From the NCBI GenBank assembly GCA_034509425.1, contig JAVTVJ010001682.1:161592-225591 (forward strand): DNA of 64,000 nt, in the 5' to 3' direction. Positions 51,501 through 57,500 of the stretch are shown piece after piece; position 1 is the stretch's first letter; every line of letters begins with the position of its first letter. This DNA comes from Eopsaltria australis. Taxonomy: Eukaryota > Chordata > Aves > Passeriformes > Petroicidae. The notes under the pieces are model-generated. The model was not told the origin of the DNA. It saw only the letters and a list, made by a program, of their open reading frames with translations, and searched no databases. A program made the position numbers and the translations under genes.

Positions 51501-54500
51501 CCCAATACCTGAGAGTGTCCCCCAGTTCCCAAGCCATCCATGTGTGCTCTACCCAGGGCCTTTAAAAACCGAGCTGTGTTCTTTGTTAAGGACCTGCAGT
51601 GTCCACAAAGCTTGGCAGCATGCTTCCATGAATACAGGGAATTCTCTGAAATAAGCACTCACATTGGGAATAGACCTGCTGAATCAATAAAATTCCTAGG
51701 AGAAATATCTTAGCAGACTTTATGTTTGCTGTGAAGAAAAAAAACCAACAAAAAACAAACCTTAAAATAAACACCAGAAAGCAAAATCAAAAATTAGCCT
51801 CTTAAATAAATCACCAGAAACGCTGGGTAGAGGATGTGTAAGCCTGGAAAAACAAACAGAACCCCTCTGCAGGGACTGATTAGTGAAACGAAGTGATTAG
51901 CAGGGCAATTAACCCTGTGTTCCCCAGAGGGAAGGGCTCCCTGCATGAGGCTGGTATTTGGCACTGGCATGAGCAGCTCTCACACATGGCTCCTCTGGCA
52001 CAGGAGCCACGAGTCAGGTTTGTGCCACATTCCATGTGGAGCAGCCCAGCAGCCACGCCAAAAACACCATCCTGACTTTGGCTGTGCCCTCTGGAAGATT
52101 TCCAGAAAATGCTGTCAGAGGGACAGGAATCAGGGATTCAGGGATGCTGGAGTTTGCAGGCAGCACGGGATCAAAGCTGAACATCCACGTTCTGCACCTC
52201 AGAGCTCTCACACTCTGCAGAAATATTCCCAGGGCCACACCTGGCAGGAATGGTTGGAAAAGATTTCATTGGTAACTGTTCAAAAATGTTTTTAAGCCAC
52301 TGACAGCATCTTGACTTTACTTCCATTCATTTTAAATCACGCCCTTGGGATTTAAAATCCTAAACCTTCCGCTCTGCAAGGGGAGAAGTACAGCAAGTTA
52401 CCCAAGACCTGTGTGGTGAGATTTCTCCCACTTTTTCTCTGGTTGATAATGAAAAAAAAGTGAGCTTTTGGGATCCCTGGAGGTCACTGCTGGAGGTAGC
52501 TCTGGGAGAGTCACCCCACACCTCTTTATTTTCCCCAGCATCACAGTCATGGATGAGCTGCAGCCCAGCACTTCCCTCTCCTTCAGGCTTCATGTGTTTG
52601 CAGTGGCCAGTCCCAAGGCAGCCCCTCCAGAGACACCTCCCGTGGCTTCTCCTGCCTTTCAGAGAGCCCAGGGGCTGAGCTGGGAGTGGGCAGGAATAGG
52701 TGCCAGTGTCTGCACCTTCACCCCTCCTCCTGCTCTACAAAGGATGAACTTCCATGCTGAGCTCCAGAACACACGTGCATAACCCCTGGGGGTCAGGAGG
52801 CACTTCCAAAGGGCAGGATCTACCCCCAAACAAAAGGATCCAGCCCCAAACCACAGGATCCACTCTGCCTCTCTCCCCAGTGCCAGAACCGGTGATCACA
52901 GAGCCATTTCAAACCAGTTCTACAAAAAAAAAAAAAAAAAAAATCATTTTTGCCTCCGTGATGGAAAATGCCTGTGGAAGGGAGGGGCAGCAAGGTGTGC
53001 CCGAGGGTGGGAGGAGGGAGGGCTCTGATCCTCAGGGAGATCAGGAGCTCACACCCTGTCGAAGTGTTTAAAATCAGCCTGACTTCACTGGTGCTTCCCA
53101 AGGTCACTTCATGCCAAGACACCTTCAATTTAAATAACACCAGAGGTTAATTACTCTTACAGCTCCATCAGCCCTTTCGGTCGGTCGGGGATAAATCACA
53201 GGATATTTATCTCCCTCTGTCTGCCAGGGCCCAGCACTCCAATACCTGCCCAGGTCCCTGCACTGCTGAAGCCTCACCGCGGTGCCGGGATTATTCCCCA
53301 GCTCTGGGACTTGAGGCACAGCTGAGCCACATTTCCCCGGCTCTGTGCCACGGGGCGGGACATTCCCATCTGTATGGAAGCCTGGCTGTGATGTCAGAGA
53401 TGGGCTGGGATAAGGAATCGGGTGTTGAGAGGAACAATGTGAGCTCTGCCAGCGTAGCTGCTCCCTGTCCTGAGCATATTAAAGCTTTCCTAAGCCAGCT
53501 CTCTCAAGGAGAGACATTCAGATCTGGGGGATTTGGAGACAGCCCCAGACCCTCCTTGCTGTGGTTGTTCAGCAGCAGAGCCTGCTCTGGCTGCTCTCTG
53601 GACATCCAGGGCATTATTTCTGCACTAAAAAACCACTGAGCACAGAAAAAGGGACGCAAACAATGCAGGTGTGCGCACAAAGGCAGCCTGGGAGTTTGGT
53701 TGCCTGCCAAAAGTGGAGCCAAAGCAGGAATGTGGGAGAGGCTGTGCCAAGGGGAGCTCACTGGGCAGAGGGAGGTGTTTGGAAGAGGTGAGGGAGCAGT
53801 GGGGACCCTGGAGAGGGCAGTGCCACCATCCCATCCACAGACAAGGGAAAACCGTGTGGGACTTGCCATTCTTGTTCTGTCAGCATCCGGCTGCTGGATG
53901 GCTCGGGATAAAGCATCTGAATTCTCCCTGTCATAACTTGTTTTCACAGCCACATTTCCTGGCTGCAGGGTGGCAGAGGCAAGAATTTACAGCAGTGGAT
54001 TCAAAGCAACTCCTGGAAGGAAGGCATGCTCTGCTTTTTATGCATGACAAACCAGATTTAGCTGCCTTAAGAGGCGATCCTGACTCCACAGTGATTACTC
54101 TTCTATGGTTTAAGCATTTAAAAAGCACTTTCAGATTGTCAGGACCTGTGTTGTGCACAGACTTAGCAGCTCACCTGGTTAAGTCAGCTCAGTAGGCAGG
54201 GTTTGACTAAAGCACCCTCAAAACTGGGCTGCAGCAGGGGAAAATCAGAATTTAGGCCAGGCTTTGTGCCTTCCTGCCTTTAAACGAGATGCTGCAATCG
54301 GAGCAGAAGCCGAGTGCTGAGGAACTTAGCTGGATGTTTTTCTGTCTGATGAAACATTCTTACCAAGTGTTAATTGCTGCTAGCAGGGAGCGATGTTATC
54401 CCTGCAGGAAGCTCATCCCAGGGAGCTTTGGAGGGGAAGGAGGTGTAGAATTTTTTTTTTAAAAGAGAGAAAAAAAATGAACACATGGGGTGTAAAATCT

Positions 54501-57500
54501 CAGGGCTGTTGAAAAGCAGTGAAGGGAAAACTGTTGCCAAGCTCAATACCTGGATATGGGGGCAGGGAGCAGGGAGTGGTTTCCAAAGCCTCGGGAGAGT
54601 TTTCGAGCTCCGAGTGTGCACGGAGTGCGTTTAAAAGACACTTCTGAATTTGGAATCTGGCCTTTTGATTGCACTGGAATACTTTTTGTGGTCAAGTCGT
54701 GTGTAGCTTGAGGAGGGCCAGAGCAAAGCCAGGACTGGTGAGGCAGTGCCTGCTGCTCCAGGCAGTTCAATAAATCCTGGGATTGGGGGGAAACACCCGG
54801 ATTATGTCTGTGGAGAAAAAGCCCCTTGCCCAGAGCAAGGTACCCACATTTGTGTGCATTTCCCACTGCCCCAGAGCCACCATTATGCAGCTGGATGTGT
54901 CTGTTTGAAATTTGTATTTAAATACTAATTGTATTTAAATAGTGCAAAGCCATTTACACAAAGCTTTGTAAAACCCAGGATTGAACTGTGTCAAGAGGAG
55001 CAGGAGCAGATGCCCATGGCTGGAGCTGCTGGCACCAGGCTCAGACCTCCCCAGAGCTGGGTCATCTCCCTCCCTCACAGCTGACATGGCAAACTAACCC
55101 TGCTTCCCTTTCTCTTTGCCCCCAGTGCCTGCTGGCAGAACCAGGCGGTCTTGGACACTGCAGAGCATCTCCTTTATCCCCAAAATGACAATCAGGCAAG
55201 TAGAGAAGTTTATGGTATGGGTATCTGTCCTTTGTGCCCCTGTTATGAAGGAAACTTCTTAATATTGGTTGAAATTTCAAAGAAAATGGTAGCTTTTATG
55301 AGTCAGAGGTGGTGACAGCCCCAAGCCTTGGCTTAGGCTGAGAGCCCAGAACATGGGGAAGGTGGGACCAAAATCCTGTCAAACTGTCTCCCACATTGCA
55401 GTGGTGACACAGTTTTGAATCAAAACATTTGAAGATATTGATGAAGGTTCTATATTTTCCATAGAAATTCAGTTACTCTTTGTGGAAAAATCAACACTGA
55501 GAAAAATAGCACAGAATCATGGAATGGTTGGGGTTGGGAGGGACCTTAAAGATCATCCAGTGCCACCCCCTGCCGTGGGCAGGGACACCTTCCACTGTCC
55601 CAGGCTGCTCCAAGCCCCAATGTCCAACCTGGCCTTGGACACTGCCAGGGATCCAGGGGCAGCCACAGCTTCTCTGGGCACCCTGTGCCAGGGCCTCCCC
55701 ACCCTCACAGGCAACAATTTCAAGTGTCTGTGATATTTGTCAAAAATAGTGACAGGAAATGTTCATTCAGCCCTATGGCCAAGCTGGCACAGGTCCTGTG
55801 TTCTGAAAGTTGCATTTCAGAAGCCCAAATCCAAGTGGAAGAGGAGGAGTGAAGCCATTACCTATTCCAGGGATGGTCTAGCTGAATATTTTCTCAGTAA
55901 TGCATCCCAAGAAAGGAAACACTGAGCTCCAGACATGTGGGCAGCTAATGGGAATAAACTGCATAAATACATTCAAAATTCTGGCTATAATCATGAAAGT
56001 TTAGTTCAGAACAAATGTGAGGTTTGGATAGAGGAGGCAGAGCCTGAGGAGTTGGGACCAGGAGATGTAAAGTCGAGTTGGAGGTGTCCCTGCCCATGGC
56101 AGGGGGTGGAGTGACACGAGCTTTAAGGCCCCTTCCAGCCCAAACCATTCTGTGATTCTGTGATAAAAGACTTGTGGAGAGTGAGAAACGATAGCAAGTA
56201 GACTAACCTCTCCTCTGGATCCCTTTTTCTTCCCAATAAAAGCCCAGCAGGTGAGCGAGATGTGTTTGTAACCTCATCCAACACATCACAGCTGCTGCCT
56301 TCAGCACCAGTGATCTAAGGATTGAACCTTAAAAAACACCGAGTCCCCTTTGAAGTGTGCATTGCTGCTTTTAACACAGACAAAACCACCCCAACTTCCC
56401 CAGCGTGGCTCAGCTGCCGTTCGCAGGCGTTTCCCGAGGGCGCAGTGGGATTGCCGGCGCTGCAGTGCCCGGGCAGCTCTGCCTGCAGGGCCCTGCAGGG
56501 CTGTCACAGCCCAGTGCTGCCTGCTGCCAGGGTGCCAGGCTGTTGCCAAGGAATGTGACAGGGCAGCAAGTCCAGGCTGTCTCCTGATTTGCTTTGAAAG
56601 GCCATTACATCTCTGTGCCTGACATAAAATCCCTTCTGCTTCCCGGCAGAGCCAGGGAACGAGCCTATCAGGGAGTGGCTCAGAGGGCTTTTTGTGCTGG
56701 AGAGGAGCAAAAGCAAATATGCTCAGCCCTTCTCCCTGCTCCTGGCAGCTTGGGATGCACAATCTAATCCCTCTGAAGCAGGGGCTGCTCGCAGGAGCTC
56801 GGAGCTCCGAGCAGGAATGCAGTCCTGGGACAGCAGCACACCTCCCTGGGGGTACAAACAGCACAGCAGCAGCTCCTGGTGGTTTTCCAGCGAGCCTTTT
56901 CCTCCCAAGTTCAGGGTAGGTTCAGGAATCAGAGTGAGATCTGAGGAGCAAACGCACCGGGGAATCTGTTCCTCAAAGGATGGCCCCAGGAATGATGTTT
57001 GAGCCTCTGATCTCCTGCTAATGAGTTTATGAAATGTCAGCCAGGCTTTGCAGGGCAAAGCTAATGAGCAACAACTCGATATCAGGCAAAGTTCAGGAGG
57101 GTTAAATGAACATGGGTTTCAAATCCTCCAGGTCTGAGCAGAGCTGCAGCCTTTCCTGGTGGAGTGGAGCCATGGAAGTGAAATGGGATATCATCCTCGC
57201 TCCCAGTGTGATTTGGGATTAGGCAAGAGGATGACAAATCAGCTTTCCAAATGTGGCCTAGTGCAGTGCTGACATCTGTACCTGGCCTGGTTATCTGCAT
57301 TCCTGGAGCACCTTCACCTGCCCTGGGTGAAACACCTGCCTAAGGAGCAGACAAATCCAGGCTCTGGGAGTTCCTTGTTCTCCCCAGTGACCCTGCAGGT
57401 GCCACACCAGGGCACACTCAGCACAGCTCACACTAGAAAGTGACAGAGCCATGGTTTGTTGGTGCCACCATCCCAGGGGTGTCCCAGATGTCCCTGCAGC

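Larger units (their letters stand above)
50931..55125 (+). other. Intron 19 (4.2 kb, phase 2)
   Basis: It contains a minus-strand CR1 (51030-51580) and a run of about 22 A at 52922-52943. Elsewhere (51581-52921, 52944-55125) nothing is identified; GC-rich words with a tcggtcggtcgg run occur near 53178-53190. Confidence 0.8.

Noticed and set aside
56301..56864. Frame of 187 codons on the minus strand and the GC-rich stretch at 56400-56530
   Set aside because: I considered a CpG-island promoter or exon, but there are no convincing splice sites, no conserved protein motif and only moderate CpG content.
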